Assembly: GCA_941918925.1 (NCBI GenBank)
Contig: OW799234.1
Coordinates: forward strand, 128,940,895 to 129,004,894
Source of the DNA: Phyto melanocephala
Lineage: Eukaryota > Arthropoda > Insecta > Diptera > Rhinophoridae
Direction: 5' to 3'
DNA length: 64,000 nucleotides
The notes beneath the pieces were generated by a model, which worked only from the letters and a program-made list of their open reading frames with translations, was not told the DNA's origin and did no database searches. A program made the translations under genes and the position numbers. This document shows, piece after piece, positions 23,701-32,740 of the stretch. The stretch's first letter is position 1; each line of letters opens with the position of its first letter.

Positions 23701-26700
23701 TTCGTGAAAAGATTAAGAGTAATCTTAAGGATGCGTTTCAGAAAAGTGCACAGAGGTATAACAAGCGAGCAAGAAATGTTAAATTAATCCCCGGTCAAGA
23801 AGTATATCGGAGAAAGTTTGTTGCGTCAGATTTTAAAAACAACATAAATGCAAAATTCTGTCGGAAATACGAGAAGTGCAGAGTAATTAAACCGATAGGT
23901 AGTAACATGTTTGAGCTGGAATCGCTCCAAGGCAAACCGATTGGAGTGTTTCACGCAAAGGACATAAAAATCTGAAAAGGGCTCTGTGATAGATATTGTG
24001 CAATATAGGCTTAGGGTGTAGATAATAGTAATGAAAGTATTTTGTCCGTGCTAGTGTGTAGGTAAGTAGACTTAAGTAAAATAAACAAATGGGGATAGTC
24101 ACGTTTAGTATTTTTTTTTTATTAATAAGATACCTCATATCATATAGTAGTGCATAGCGTTTTACATACCGTAGTAGTTTTACATACCCTTATTGCCCGG
24201 CTTGAGACTATACAGGGTGTGGGAGTTCCCCACGTTGGGGTCTGATACAGTAGAGACAAGCATCCAATAATTCGCGCACACCGGTCCTACTGGTATCTTG
24301 TTGGTAGCCCCGGAGTTTTGTTGCGCCTCACAAGGGCCATATACAGCGGGATTTGTAGTGCTAGTGATGTGGAGGTTAGGTTTTTGTTGCCGGTGTCGTT
24401 TCTATAGGGGGTTGGTAGTTCTTTGGTGACTTGTGGTTAACTGGTTGTGAGGTTTGGTGCTGAGCGATCTTGATTGTAAAGTAGTTGTTTGAATATTTTT
24501 TTTATTGTTTCCAAATTTTATTGCTTCTATATTTTTGTTTTGTTTTCTTTTAGTTGGATAATTTTCTTTTTGTTTGATGTTATAGTAGTAAAGTTTCAAT
24601 AGTAAATGTCAATTTGTTTTTTTTGAGAGCCAGAAGTTAGTAAGTTGACTATGAGGTTATTATGGCGTAGTATTGTTGGGTAACGAACTGTCAAATGTCA
24701 TATATAAAAAGGTAGTTAGTTATAACATTGTAATGTCAGACTTTATAGAAAAAAAAGAAAACAGGAGAGAAAGAGAGATCGGTTGCATGCATCTTGTAGA
24801 TTAAGTACGCTTTGATAGTACTAAAATGAGTAAATGAGTGTGTATAGTGGTATTGCCAAGGTAGAGAATTATGAATGAATGACAGGGTTGCATTTTTTGG
24901 TTGAAGTCATTCATAAAATGGGCAAAAATATAGCACCGTGACATGTCTGTTTTTTTAGTGTTTAGGGAAAAGAATCTGACATATGGAAAATGTAGTTTTG
25001 TAGAATGTATGGATTTGGAATGTATGGAAAATAATTTTTAGGTATACAGAAAATAAGTATTAATTCTTGAGTCGTTTTTAAGGAAAGAAGTGCAAATTTA
25101 GCGGAGAAAGAATTAATATTTATTTGTGCCAATTGCAAATTTTGGTTGTTAATTTGAAGGAAAATTGAATTGGAGGAAGTGAAAATTTTATTGGAGCAAA
25201 AACAAAAATTTTTGCATTGTGTTTTTATTTTTTTTTATTTTATTATTGTGTTTTTTCTGTGGATAAAACAAAGAGTGAGTGTCTAAGTGAATATTATATT
25301 TAAAATATATAGGTTTTGTATATTGGTTATAATTTTTTTTAGTTCAAATTTTGTGTGGATATATAAAGCCTGGTGGGGTGAAGGTTAATCCGGTGGAGAA
25401 GATTGGAGCTGCACCGCTAGAAAGGAAGATAGAGACAAATAAGGAAGAAAATAAGTATATCGTGAAACAGGTAATTGAGTTTACAGTTATAGCGACCGTT
25501 ACCTGAGGCGATATCCGTTGTATGAAACCGCTCGATCTTCATTTACGGTATTTATCCCGCTGTTCGCCTAAGGGAGATAGTGATAAATAGATTAAATCAG
25601 ATAAATTTTAATATCATCATAATAGTTTTATAAATAATTTTTTTTTGTATAACTTTTCTTTGTTTCGAGGATTAAATTATTAGTTTTTTTTATTGTTAGT
25701 ACCTTAAATATAAACAACTTCTATATTTTTTTTTGGTTACTAATTGACTTGTCACTCTATTTCTTTAAATTTGTAAAAGGTTTAGTTTGTGTTTTTTTTT
25801 GTGTTTGCCTAATTTGTTTGAAAGTGTTGGTAAACGAATACCACCTAATAGAGCTCAATTAGGTAGGGTAATTTTTAATAGTAAGTGAGGCACATTTGTG
25901 CTAGCTTTTACAAATTTTGATATTTTATGCTAAGAGATTAGAAGTGAACTTTCTTAATATAAGTAAAGATTGTATTTTTTTTCGTTTTGGTGTATTGTTT
26001 ATATTGAGGTACCCGTAGGTTTATATATATAAGTTTGTGTTTACTTCCGGGAAAGTTTTAGTGCATACTTTTAGGGTTAGGTTATTAGCAGTTTATTTTG
26101 TACAAGAGTTAAGAAAAAAAAAAAGAAGAAGAATATTTTGTTTGTTTAATTAATTAATTGTTCTTTGTTAATAAGTTAAAAAAATATAAATCTTTATTTA
26201 GTTTTGAACAATACGGCCTGAAAGCCATTCGTATATATATATATTGACACGTTTAGCTCATTAGGGAGCGATTTATTTAATTAATATTTTTTTTGTTAAG
26301 AACATTTGAAATTTTAATAATAAAATAGGATAGTAATTAGTATAAGTTTTCTTTTTATCATATATGTAGTTTTTTTTGTTAGCGTTAAGAAAAATTTAAT
26401 AAATGTAATTTTTATTTGTATTTAGACATAATTATGTTTGTGTGTTAAGTGTTTTGTTTGGGGTAAGTCATATGTGAGGATATTGCGTTAGTGTACATGG
26501 TTCTTGGGGGACACAAGAGAATTTTTTTTGGGCGAGTGATATGTCCCAGGTTGGGTGGGCAAGTGGAGAACAATATCATCTTTTCTCCCTCTTCAGTTTT
26601 TCCCCTTTTGAGAATGTGTAGTTTTTTTTTGTATATAGTTTTTTTATTGCCACTTTTTATTTATTGTGCTTGTCTCTGGTATCTAGTTGTGGGTTGGAAC

Positions 26701-29687
26701 CTGTCCTGAGGATGCACATGAGCTAGTTGGCATCACAACTGGAACACCGCAAAGCGACATGTAACATATTGTCTGGTCCTAAAGAGACGCTTGGTCAGCT
26801 TTAGTTCTCAGATTAACAATGTCCACAAGGGGCTTAATAGTCCTCAAGGGTTAATTGTTTTTATTATTTTATATGCAGAGCACTGTTGGTAAAAGTGGCA
26901 CAATCGTGCCATTTTTGGCACTATTAAGTGTTCAATGGCACGATGGCAGGCTCAATAAAATTTTGGCACTTTTTTAAACAATTAAAAAAATATAATTTTA
27001 TTTTTTAAGAAATATATTTTTTATTAAATAGAAATAATAATAAAAAGTACGAAAGTACGGACTGCACAGTGACAAAAAATTTGGAGATTTTAGTGCGTTT
27101 ATATGTTGGAAAATGTGTTTATCGATTTTTGACCTTAAGTACATGATGGTTCCGCTCAATCGATTTGTAATGCTATTATGAACGTTTTACAGAATAATGA
27201 ATGCCTTTATAAAATTTAATCGGATTTGGTTCAGATAATTGTTCAGTTATGATGGGAAAGAATAATGGTGTGCAGGCTCTGTTTAAAGAAGAACCAAATT
27301 TGTACATTAATGGTTGTATCTGTCACAATTTGAACTTAGCGTCCGGCTTCAGATAAACACTTTATCATTATTAATTCAATCTAAGGATTTATTAGAATCC
27401 AATTCAAAATGTTATGACAATGATGTCTTAAAAATGATTACCCAAACAAATGTTACAAATACACTTTTTGTAAACGACAGTATATATTTAATACATCCCT
27501 GTTTTGGAAAAATTATAATTATTTTTATATTTAATAAATAATAATATTTATATATAATTTATCTGTATACATTTTTAAAATATTGAAATCTAAATAAATA
27601 ATAATAATAAAACTGAATAAATGGATTTAATTTTTTTAAATATATAGACATATGTATATATTTGTTATGGAGCGTAGTTTATTAAAATCAATTCTTACCT
27701 ACAACTAACATACGAATATAATAACAAAACGAAATACATGATAATTAAAGTTACATATGGCTTCAAAACTATACACAAGTGTTATTTATCACACAGTGTT
27801 GCATTTAATACAAAAATAATCGGTTGTTTGAAAATAAAATAATTTAAAATGATTGACCGTTAAATAAATTTTAATTAATAGTTTTCAATACTAAAAGAAA
27901 TAATAATTACACAAACAAAATATAAAACAAAACAACATAAATGAATACATAAATATAGCGGCGCTACAAAGATATTATTTAAATTTTAAAAAGACCTTGA
28001 GCTTAAATAATTTTAGTTAATATTTAAAAATAATTTAGTTATATAATTACTTACCTGGATACAAGAAAAACACAAAATAAGAAAAAAGTTCTTTATCTTA
28101 TATTTGAATCTTTCAACATAAACGCCCCGACTACACCAACAATAAGTTTGAATGTTATTGCCGAAGCAATTGTAGAATTTTATTGCCAATATAAGATATT
28201 AATGTGTAAACGGCTTTAAATATTCGAAAAAAACCGATAGTGTTTTACGTTCATATGCATGTATGTGTGATTTTATTCTACATAAGGTGATAGCGTAAAA
28301 GAGAGCAATTTTTATTTCTCTTTTTTTATGTATGGAATTTGACAATTCCCGGAGTTGAAATCATTTTTTAAATACAGTGAACTCGCAGAAACGTGAATAT
28401 CCAGTAACATGAACTACCCAAAAACATGAACATTTTTTTTATTACATTGACTACTCTAAAACGTGAACAAGACTGAAGGCTCTAAAACATGAACTTTTAT
28501 CGAACAATAAAATTCTATTTTGTAAGCTCATTTGAAATTTTTGGGATTCCCCGCAGAAGAATTTCGTAGTTTGTTTGTTTTAAACAACTTTTGTTGCATG
28601 ATAAGTAGCTTTAGTATAAATGCGGCAGTTATATTGGAAGCATCTCTCTGTGCTGACTATACATATAGGAATATAAATAATAAAAACAAGTGATCTCTAA
28701 AAATATTTTTGTTGAAAATACATATTTATGTCTAATAAAAAACCAAAAGTTTTAAATCTTCAAGAAAAGTCAGATATTTAGAACTTTTACGCAAAGGTTC
28801 ATCTGTAACTGGTTTATCGGAAAAGTAGAATGTCGCCAAATCGACGATTTGTTCAATAAGAAACAATAAAGATGCAATTTCGAAATACGTTCATAATACA
28901 TTTTCGGGTCCTGGAGAACGGAAAACACTGCATACTTCGGAGCTTCCAACAATAGAAAAATCTCTGTACAATGGTTTACCCAACTTCGAAATAAATTATG
29001 ATTAAAAGAAAGCTATTGAATTGCACAATCAAATAAAGGAAACTAACCATGCTAAACCCCTATTTTGGATGAATTCAATAAATAATTGAGAAATTAGTAT
29101 CTTAAAGCACTTTTGCAAACCATAGTAGCAATGTAGTAAATTAAAATATGGCAGAAACTTACAAAAAGTTGATTTAAAACATGTTTTATAGGTGAAAGTA
29201 ACGTACATACTTTATTTTAAATAAAATAAAAGATAAAAAAGACTCAAATATGTATGTTATAGAAAAAATGCAATCTAAAACGTGAACAAAATCGAAAACG
29301 TGAACACCTTTGGTAAAAATTAGTTCACGTTTCTGCGAGTTTACTGTATGACATACTGTTTGACATACTCCAGAACACAAAAAAATATTCAGCTATGCTG
29401 GCACCGCCACCTTGTATAAGTGTACCCTGGTTGTGACAGCTTTCGTCGATAATATTTTTGAATAAAATTATTTTCAAATATTTTTAAATGGTTGAAATAT
29501 ATTTTTTTGGAAAATTAGAAAGATTTAGAAAATTTTATATCTAAAAAAAAATACAAAACGACTATACTGCACCTTTTGAATCCACCGTATGATTTCAAAA
29601 GGTCCAAGTTTTTACTGAATTTCACCTCACCACAAATGTAATAAAAATTGTAGGAATTATTCACCCATTTTTGATATACATACATAC

Positions 29688-29718
<31 letters not shown>

Positions 29719-30907
29719 TGTATGTATGTATGTATGTATGTATGTATGTATGTATGTATGTATGTATATTGCTATCTGTGCACGTTTATGCTGGATACTA
29801 TTAAATGCCCTGCAGATAAAGTAACTAGAGTAAAATTTAAAATATACCAGTTCCTTCTTACTTAAGACGAGTCACATATTTGTCCTTTTTTTATATATCA
29901 AATCAATATATCGATTTTAACTTTAGTTTGTCATACGAGTCCAACTAGTTAATTTGTATATAGTTGTATAATAGTTTTAATATTAGTTATTGTTAGGAAA
30001 TGGTAGGTACACACATACTCAAAAAAATGTTAAGGTCCTTTTTATATAGCAATTTAAGTATCAAAAGAACTATGTAATTTTTCTTGTGTCAGCCGGGATT
30101 TGAACTAGGGTCCATTAATACAGTATTTCTTTAAAAAGGTTTTTGGATTGAAAACAAAGTATTCAATTCAATTTTGCGATGGGCGAGTTGTGAGTATATT
30201 TAATTTCAGTCAATGCGTGTGAGATCTACAACAGTATCATTACAACTAGTCATATGACTGGTCCAAAACGTTACTAGTTAATAATTAAGCTACAGGGTAT
30301 TGCTATTTATTTTTTCAAACTTTTATGACTTTGTTCCCTTAGCTAGAACTGAACACTTAACTAAATTTTAGCTTCCATTTACATGCAAAAAGCCTGCTCA
30401 CAAAGATCGCTTTAAACTTTAATATTTTATATCGTGGCTAATCATACAATAGGGTCAATATTGATTAATTTAAACGTTCTTGCTAATTGCTATTTAATAC
30501 TATAAATAGCTACATTTAATGGGAGTAGAGGGGGTTTTAAAGGCCATACTTACTTTGCAAAACAATGAGCTGCACTTAAAACGACATTTTCAGAAATCAA
30601 AGAACCACCACAAATATGACCAGTTCCAAAGAAATAACTATCTTTTAAGCGACGTCTTATAGACACTTGATGTCTAGTTGCATTTATATTAGCCTCAGTG
30701 CCATTTATAATTTTGGGATCTTGAGGCTTGGCAGTTTTGAAAAATTCCTTTTCTAAATTTTCAGCAACTGAAAATTCAAAAAAAAAAAAACATTTCTTTG
30801 TAAATGATTCCTTCCAAAAGTCCTTAATATCACTCACGTATTACATTAATCCGTAATATCAGAGTTAAAGCAAAACATATAATCAATGCAAAATGTTGTT
30901 TCGACAT
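14317..30907 (-). CDS. Secreted trypsin-like (S1A) serine protease, four coding exons, 331 aa
   Basis: Exons 30838-30907, 30554-30767, 14834-15116 and 14317-14745 join in frame with GT/AG introns. Residues 1-23 form a hydrophobic signal peptide. A short propeptide ends at Lys42, followed by the zymogen cleavage site IINGTEA (43-49). The triad is intact: His91 in SAAHC, Asp146 in DIVLIML and Ser240 in GDSGG. Asp234 (DACQGDSGG) is the S1-pocket acid of trypsins, predicting cleavage after Lys/Arg. No clip domain is present. The last 20 residues are hydrophobic, suggesting a membrane or GPI tail. Intron 2 is 15.4 kb because a retrotransposon and other elements sit in it. Splice sites, phases and catalytic residues all agree, so the gene looks functional. 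The specific orthologue and substrate are not identifiable from sequence alone. Confidence 0.88.
14834..15116 (-). CDS. Protease exon 3 (catalytic Asp)
   Basis: The acceptor is TTGTTTTAG; one base completes the split codon (Asn). It encodes FIVVMGNTDRY, the catalytic FDDDIVLIMLN and CQATGWGITED, then the donor GTACGT. The following intron is 88 bases. Confidence 0.88.
15221..15430. repeat. Long inverted repeat (hairpin/foldback) in protease intron 2
   Basis: The arm at about 15221-15312 (ATTAATTCTTCCAATATTTC, CTACTCCATTGTGTAGCA) is matched by its reverse complement at about 15333-15430 (TGCTACACAATGGAGTAG, GAAATATCGGAAGAATTAAT). Arms of roughly 90 bases with few mismatches flank a loop of about 20-30 bases. 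There is no coding content, so it is probably a foldback MITE. It lies about 100 bases upstream of the exon 3 acceptor in the transcript, so it would fold in the pre-mRNA. Confidence 0.8.
15466..17913 (+). repeat. 5' LTR
   Basis: 2448 bp, starting TGTTGCGCCTCACAAGG and ending GACATGCAACA. It carries a TATATAAA near 16508 as a candidate promoter. Small open frames in it recur identically in the 3' LTR and are not genes. Confidence 0.93.
16506..16515 (+). promoter_or_regulatory. Candidate LTR TATA box
   Basis: ATATATAAAG in a locally GC-richer stretch inside the 5' LTR (repeated at 25359-25368 in the 3' LTR). This is inference: no transcription start is visible. Confidence 0.3.
17917..17928 (+). 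other. Primer-binding site
   Basis: TGGCGCCCAATC begins three bases after the 5' LTR. TGGCGCCC is the canonical complement of a tRNA-Lys 3' end, as used by many Ty3/gypsy elements. Confidence 0.7.
17929..19110 (+). other. Retrotransposon untranslated leader
   Basis: About 1.2 kb between the primer-binding site and the gag ATG, with no long frame on the plus strand. A phrase ATAGCCGCTCYGAT occurs twice near 18239 and 18329, possibly part of RNA structure or packaging. Confidence 0.6.
19111..20532 (+). CDS. gag: Retrotransposon Gag polyprotein (473 aa)
   Basis: The structural protein that would assemble the particle. ATG at 19111. The basic, low-complexity N-terminus (residues 1-60) is followed by a helical region and a capsid-like retrotransposon-gag domain (about 190-400) with the typical W..L...F motif near SNWEMMQELVERKQ. 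Near the C-terminus lies a CCHC knuckle (CWNCQQKGHMFKEC, residues 409-422), then a second, atypical Cys cluster (CYKCGRPNTITPNCPKC) in which the expected His is replaced. This arrangement is familiar from insect gag proteins of this group. The frame is intact; stop TAG at 20530-20532. Confidence 0.88.
   Translation: MADQNISSEKKTLLKSKKLKRQKERNSSFDLNRSSPQVKSKYKRNNKSTRMATRPPQIEDLSAMINNPAERQGAIPKSTNRIGNRQNVSAVEQVSPAVISMVTESVAGMKASLDQSINRLIEEKMNRHISKVNESISHLTETIRGLSIRNSLQPNEQETMSAQGAGNRHVHFSTQNRYNFLPPTAPAPNTNQDQWRIRVDKFGLEFKGNQGGRDQLSVEEFIFRLEHMQRQYQIPWGEILRDFHLLVSGSVQQWYWALLQTTVITDWGTLRMALLNRYRTVRSNWEMMQELVERKQAVGESIDDYFHSLNVLRAKLQIPVAEGEMIKIAKRNLKENIARIVYPMAVSSVEHLRIECLEAERTFSRKDNRNPPPQMVRSQRYVSEAVVNLEDDGNEVVSEIAAVSNQVICWNCQQKGHMFKECLSPQRSLFCYKCGRPNTITPNCPKCLNERENLKRSAAVQGEPRSKETALNK
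20544..23975 (+). CDS. pol: Retrotransposon Pol polyprotein (protease, RT, RNase H, integrase)
   Basis: The frame is open from 20460 and overlaps gag by 73 bases in the -1 frame. It has no convincing ATG near its start, so -1 frameshifting is likely. Residues counted from 20544: aspartic protease DSGAS at 149-153; reverse transcriptase with YLDD at 455-458; RNase H starting with CDASEVG near 602; integrase with an HHCC zinc finger (H802...CQTC) and the catalytic triad D872, D932, E967. The D932-E967 spacing is 34 residues, one less than the usual 35. It ends at TGA 23973-23975 with no chromodomain visible. All active-site residues are present, so the product may be functional. Confidence 0.9.
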   Translation: MQIPTFSKIRHMFPLKLREKNYEAARKRIFSEGDISDSLSNRSSNARLEEELHLADSKAVQITGANNLSLASSKQEKEKNSRQSKQITVKNYKNSSKYQNVVKMRNDFISRKRKRKLIAEAITRCQIKQDPRPYAEVSINGKFLRGLLDSGASVSLLGRNCREVVEELNAKLFKMYSNVSTATGQQHRIVGKCELTVEYNKRKRKIVFYLCPELDQQLYLGIDFWQAFDIAPKVVSVSEISADTARQIHVKHSTHKLNKHVLNQEQQQQLDDTIKKFLSFEKNGLGCTSLEKHEIKLIEGTNPVKDRHYPISPAVQSIVYAELDKMLSLNVIEESNSPWSNRTTVVRKPDKNRFCLDARKLNAVTVKDAYPLQNIEGILSRIDQTHYISSVDLKYAFWQIELEEESKMYTAFTVPGRPLYQFRVMPFGLCNAAQRLCRLMDKVIPAKLKLNVFIYLDDLLIISDKFSTHIKILEQVAECLRKANLTIGLEKSMFCFRELRYLGFIIGGGVLKTDPEKVSAIQKITRPKTPREVRSFLGTAGWYRRFIKDFATISAALTDTLKKGKKFCMSPEAIEAFETLKISLTTAPVLRHPDFEKEFFIQCDASEVGVGAVLFQKNNEGLENPIAFYSQKLTSCQKKYSVTEKECLAAVLAIKRFRPYVELMKFTVITDHASLKWLMSLKDLNGRLARWSLQLQAYDFSIEHRKGSENVVADMLSRMPIEIAEIRDENFFDFETVAFEADDYIQLIANIKDNVDRLPDLRVDNGKIYKKTHADRSENLEQSGWKLWVPHDITHLLIEKAHEPPTAAHGGFRKTLERLKRLYYWPKMAVQVQQYIRNCQTCKEIKPVNHSTMPTIGCEVQTDRPFQKLYVDFLGKYPRSKRGNAYIFIVVDHFSKFVFLKAMREATAKNVVQFLVQEIFQKFGVPEVIHSDNGQQFTSTLFKEMICSYNINHMKTAFYSPQSNAAERVNQSVLAAIRAYLDSDQRDWDLYLPEIECALRTSVHAATGYTPFVALFGYHLYSNGADYKLARKLQSITDHSIVNFDNNDKLTIIREKIKSNLKDAFQKSAQRYNKRARNVKLIPGQEVYRRKFVASDFKNNINAKFCRKYEKCRVIKPIGSNMFELESLQGKPIGVFHAKDIKI
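23976..24318 (+). other. Retrotransposon 3' untranslated region
   Basis: 343 bases between the pol stop and the 3' LTR, with no env or other frame. The bases next to the LTR read CCCGGAGTTTT, not a polypurine tract. A self-complementary GGGAGTTCCCCACGTTGGGG sits near 24220. Confidence 0.7.
24319..26766 (+). repeat. 3' LTR
   Basis: 2448 bp, near-identical to the 5' LTR; the one difference I noticed is T at 26762 (C at 17909). It is followed directly by TATT, the second copy of the target duplication. Confidence 0.93.
26876..27540 (+). pseudogene. hAT-like transposase relic
   Basis: The left end GCAGAGCACTGTTGGTAAAAG has the CAGAG start of many hAT inverted repeats. At about 27215-27340 the translation contains IGFGSDNCSVMMGKNNGVQ and ICHNLNLAS. 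These resemble the C-terminal RNase-H-like core of insect hAT/zinc-finger-BED transposases (GFASDG..NSVMG...CICH.L). Stops follow quickly; no right end was found. It lies in protease intron 2. Confidence 0.55.
28375..29346 (+). mobile_element. pogo/Tigger-like transposon, internally deleted
   Basis: Terminal inverted repeats of 23 bases, CAGTGAACTCGCAGAAACG on the left and CGTTTCTGCGAGTTTACTG on the right, are flanked by TA on both sides, as expected for pogo elements. Inside, on the plus strand near 28745-28830, broken frames read like the N-terminal HTH of pogo transposases (PKVLNLQEKSDI..LLRKGSS). Stops interrupt it and the DDE part is lost, so the element is dead. Motifs AAACGTGAAC/AAACATGAAC recur beside both ends. 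It lies in protease intron 2. Confidence 0.75.
29674..29768 (+). repeat. (TATG)n microsatellite
   Basis: About 20 uninterrupted TATG units preceded by a few TACA units. The frame through it (MYVCMYVC) is an artefact of the repeat. Confidence 0.95.
29769..30553. other. Protease intron 2, no further gene
   Basis: Ordinary AT-rich intron next to exon 2. A short stretch near 30091-30115 resembles a tRNA B-box in reverse but has no acceptor stem partner. Confidence 0.5.
30554..30767 (-). CDS. Protease exon 2 (propeptide, cleavage site, catalytic His)
   Basis: It encodes the propeptide, PKIINGTEA, GHICGGSLISENVVLSAAHC and the first two bases of the next codon. The donor GTAAGTAT is canonical. The intron that follows is 15.4 kb long. 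Confidence 0.88.
30838..30907 (-). CDS. Protease exon 1 (signal peptide)
   Basis: ATG at 30907-30905 begins MSKQHFALIICFALTLILR, a basic start plus a hydrophobic core typical of a signal peptide. The exon ends with one base of a codon before the donor GTGAGTG. The next intron is only 70 bases and ends in a T-rich tract and TTTTCAG. The 95-codon frame that runs through this intron is not the real start. Confidence 0.85.
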
Positions 30908-31430
30908 TTTTAAAACTTTATCACCCTTAAGTATTGAAATAGTTTCGTAACAGCAAACAGGCTGTTGATCAGTTTAAGGGTTTGACTACTAATAAATGTT
31001 AGTAGTTAAGAAATAATTTAATTGTTAACAATTTCAACTAACGCAACAAATATTCAATAGATATTTTTTATTAATATAAATTACTTTTTTTTTCGTTTAC
31101 TTCTTTTGCACAATCAAAGTTAAGTGATTTAATATTTATTGAACTCTTAGCATAAACTACTATATATAGTAGTTATAGTATTTAGTATAGTAAAGGGAGA
31201 GTCGTTACTTAAATATTTTCATTTTTTTAATCTAATCTAAAGAGGAAAAATACTCTCTTGAATACGTTTTAGTTGGTGTCGTGGAAATTCCGTGTCTTGT
31301 TTTTGGCCTACTTGTAATTAAACGAATATTTCCAGAGAATTTTTGTTGTTGTTTTGATAAGATATTTTTAAAAATTTCACACACAAAAAAACCAAAATTT
31401 TTAATTTACTTAGTACTACTTACTATAAAA
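30908..31430. other. Upstream region of the protease gene
   Basis: This should contain the promoter and 5' UTR on the minus strand. I see no unambiguous TATA/Inr combination. AACTACTATATATAGTAGTT near 31155 is a perfect palindrome. Confidence 0.35.
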
Positions 31431-32400
31431 AAGCAAGAGTGCTACATTCCGCCATGCCGGATCTGATAATACTCTTGATGTATTGATATATCATCATGTA
31501 CATTGATATAGTGACCACATTGTAGCATAGCCTAGATTTCATATTTAATGGTAAACGCCATTTCGCTTTATTATTTCCGACGCCATCTTTGATTTTAAAT
31601 TGTTTACTCTATTCTACTAGTCAACCATATTGCTAGAGTTCAGAAATACACCATCCGACATTTTGAATTTTACACTTTTTCATAGTTTAGTGCACTCTAC
31701 TAGTGGATCTTTTCATTTCATACCCATATTGTGGGTGTTGAGGGGTACAAAGCCAAATATATTCGCCATTTTATTAAGAACATCATCTTGAGTTTTAACT
31801 TTTTTTTCAGTGTACAGTATTCTATAGGTCGAGCCCTTTTATTTAATACCAATTTTGAGGTAGTTGAAGTGGGTACATTTTTAATTACTAGATTTGACAC
31901 ATAAACATTTATTGTACGCCATTTTTGTAGCGGCGACCATCATGTATTTTTAATTTTTTTTACAGTGTATTTTGCTAGTTAAGTCCTTAAGTCTAGGAGC
32001 TGAAAAAAATCGATTTTTGTTTGTAAATTTTAGATAAAACACCCAAGCAGTTGTATTTTGGTGCTTATATCTCAGTCAGTTTTAAACCGATTTGTAAGTT
32101 TTTTTCAAGAGGCTACAGATTGGTGTCAATAGCGTATTATAAACTTGAACAGAAATATTTAAATATATTTTTTTCCAAATGACTTAATCCTATAATTTTA
32201 CCGATTAGTGAACGATTGGAAAACTTTTTTTTAAGAATTTCCCTAAAGACATATCAGAATTATAAATGGTAACACACGTGTCGATAAATTATTCTAGGCT
32301 GAACATTTTACTTTGTGGGGTTGGAAATGAATATTGTAGAAATTACAAATGGTACAACAAAGCCATATATATTTTTGGCGCCGCTGGTGAAGGGTATCAT
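31431..32400 (+). repeat. Dispersed repeat, diverged copy
   Basis: It starts AAGCAAGAGTGCTACATTCC with a decayed palindrome (CCGCCATGCCGG) and ends GGTGAAGGGTATCA. It shares AGTGACCACATTGTAGCATA, CGACGCCATCTTTG and TCTACTAGTCAA blocks with 9225 and 59331. There is no coding capacity. Confidence 0.6.
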
Positions 32401-32740
32401 GAGAGTGATAAGGAATTAATTACAAACTAATAAAAATATTGAATATACTTCATGTAACAATATTTTATATTCACAAACATACATACTTATGCTCATACAT
32501 ACAGAAATAAGTAATGACGATTAAAAATATTTACTGTTTTTATCTTGGGATTTTTTTTAATTGTTAATTTCCTAGATTTCTATCGCATTGTTAAAACAAA
32601 AATCCAAATTTGTCATAGATAATTTTCTGCGCTTTAAGTGAAGACATAAAATGACGTGACAAGAGTTGGAGAGGTGGAAAAATTGAGTAATTACAAAAAA
32701 TTTAAAGAGTAAAATTTACATGGAAGTACATAATTTTACA

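Larger units (their letters stand above)
15466..26766 (+). mobile_element. Complete Ty3/gypsy-type LTR retrotransposon (11.3 kb)
   Basis: Two 2448-bp LTRs beginning TGTTGCGCC and ending AACA flank a primer-binding site, a gag frame and a pol frame with protease, RT, RNase H and integrase in Ty3/gypsy order. The TATT tetranucleotide flanks both sides (15462-15465 and 26767-26770), a 4-bp target duplication. I noticed one LTR difference (17909 C versus 26762 T) but did not compare every base, so insertion is recent. Gag and pol are uninterrupted. There is no env frame. Very long LTRs plus a Lys-tRNA-type primer site recall the Ulysses/Osvaldo lineage of flies (inference). It sits antisense to the protease gene in its second intron. 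Confidence 0.93.

Noticed and set aside
23887..24138. Possible env remnant near the retrotransposon 3' end
   Set aside because: The only frame there is on the minus strand, short, and crosses the pol stop. There is no signal peptide or transmembrane glycoprotein pattern on the plus strand.
29671..29865. MYVCMYVC repeat protein
   Set aside because: Product of a TATG microsatellite.
30085..30115. tRNA-like B box on the minus strand (GTTCAAATCCC)
   Set aside because: No matching acceptor stem or A box around it.
30550..30837. Start of the protease at the first in-frame codon of this frame
   Set aside because: The segment before VAENLEK crosses a 70-base intron. Joining 30838-30907 supplies a proper signal peptide.
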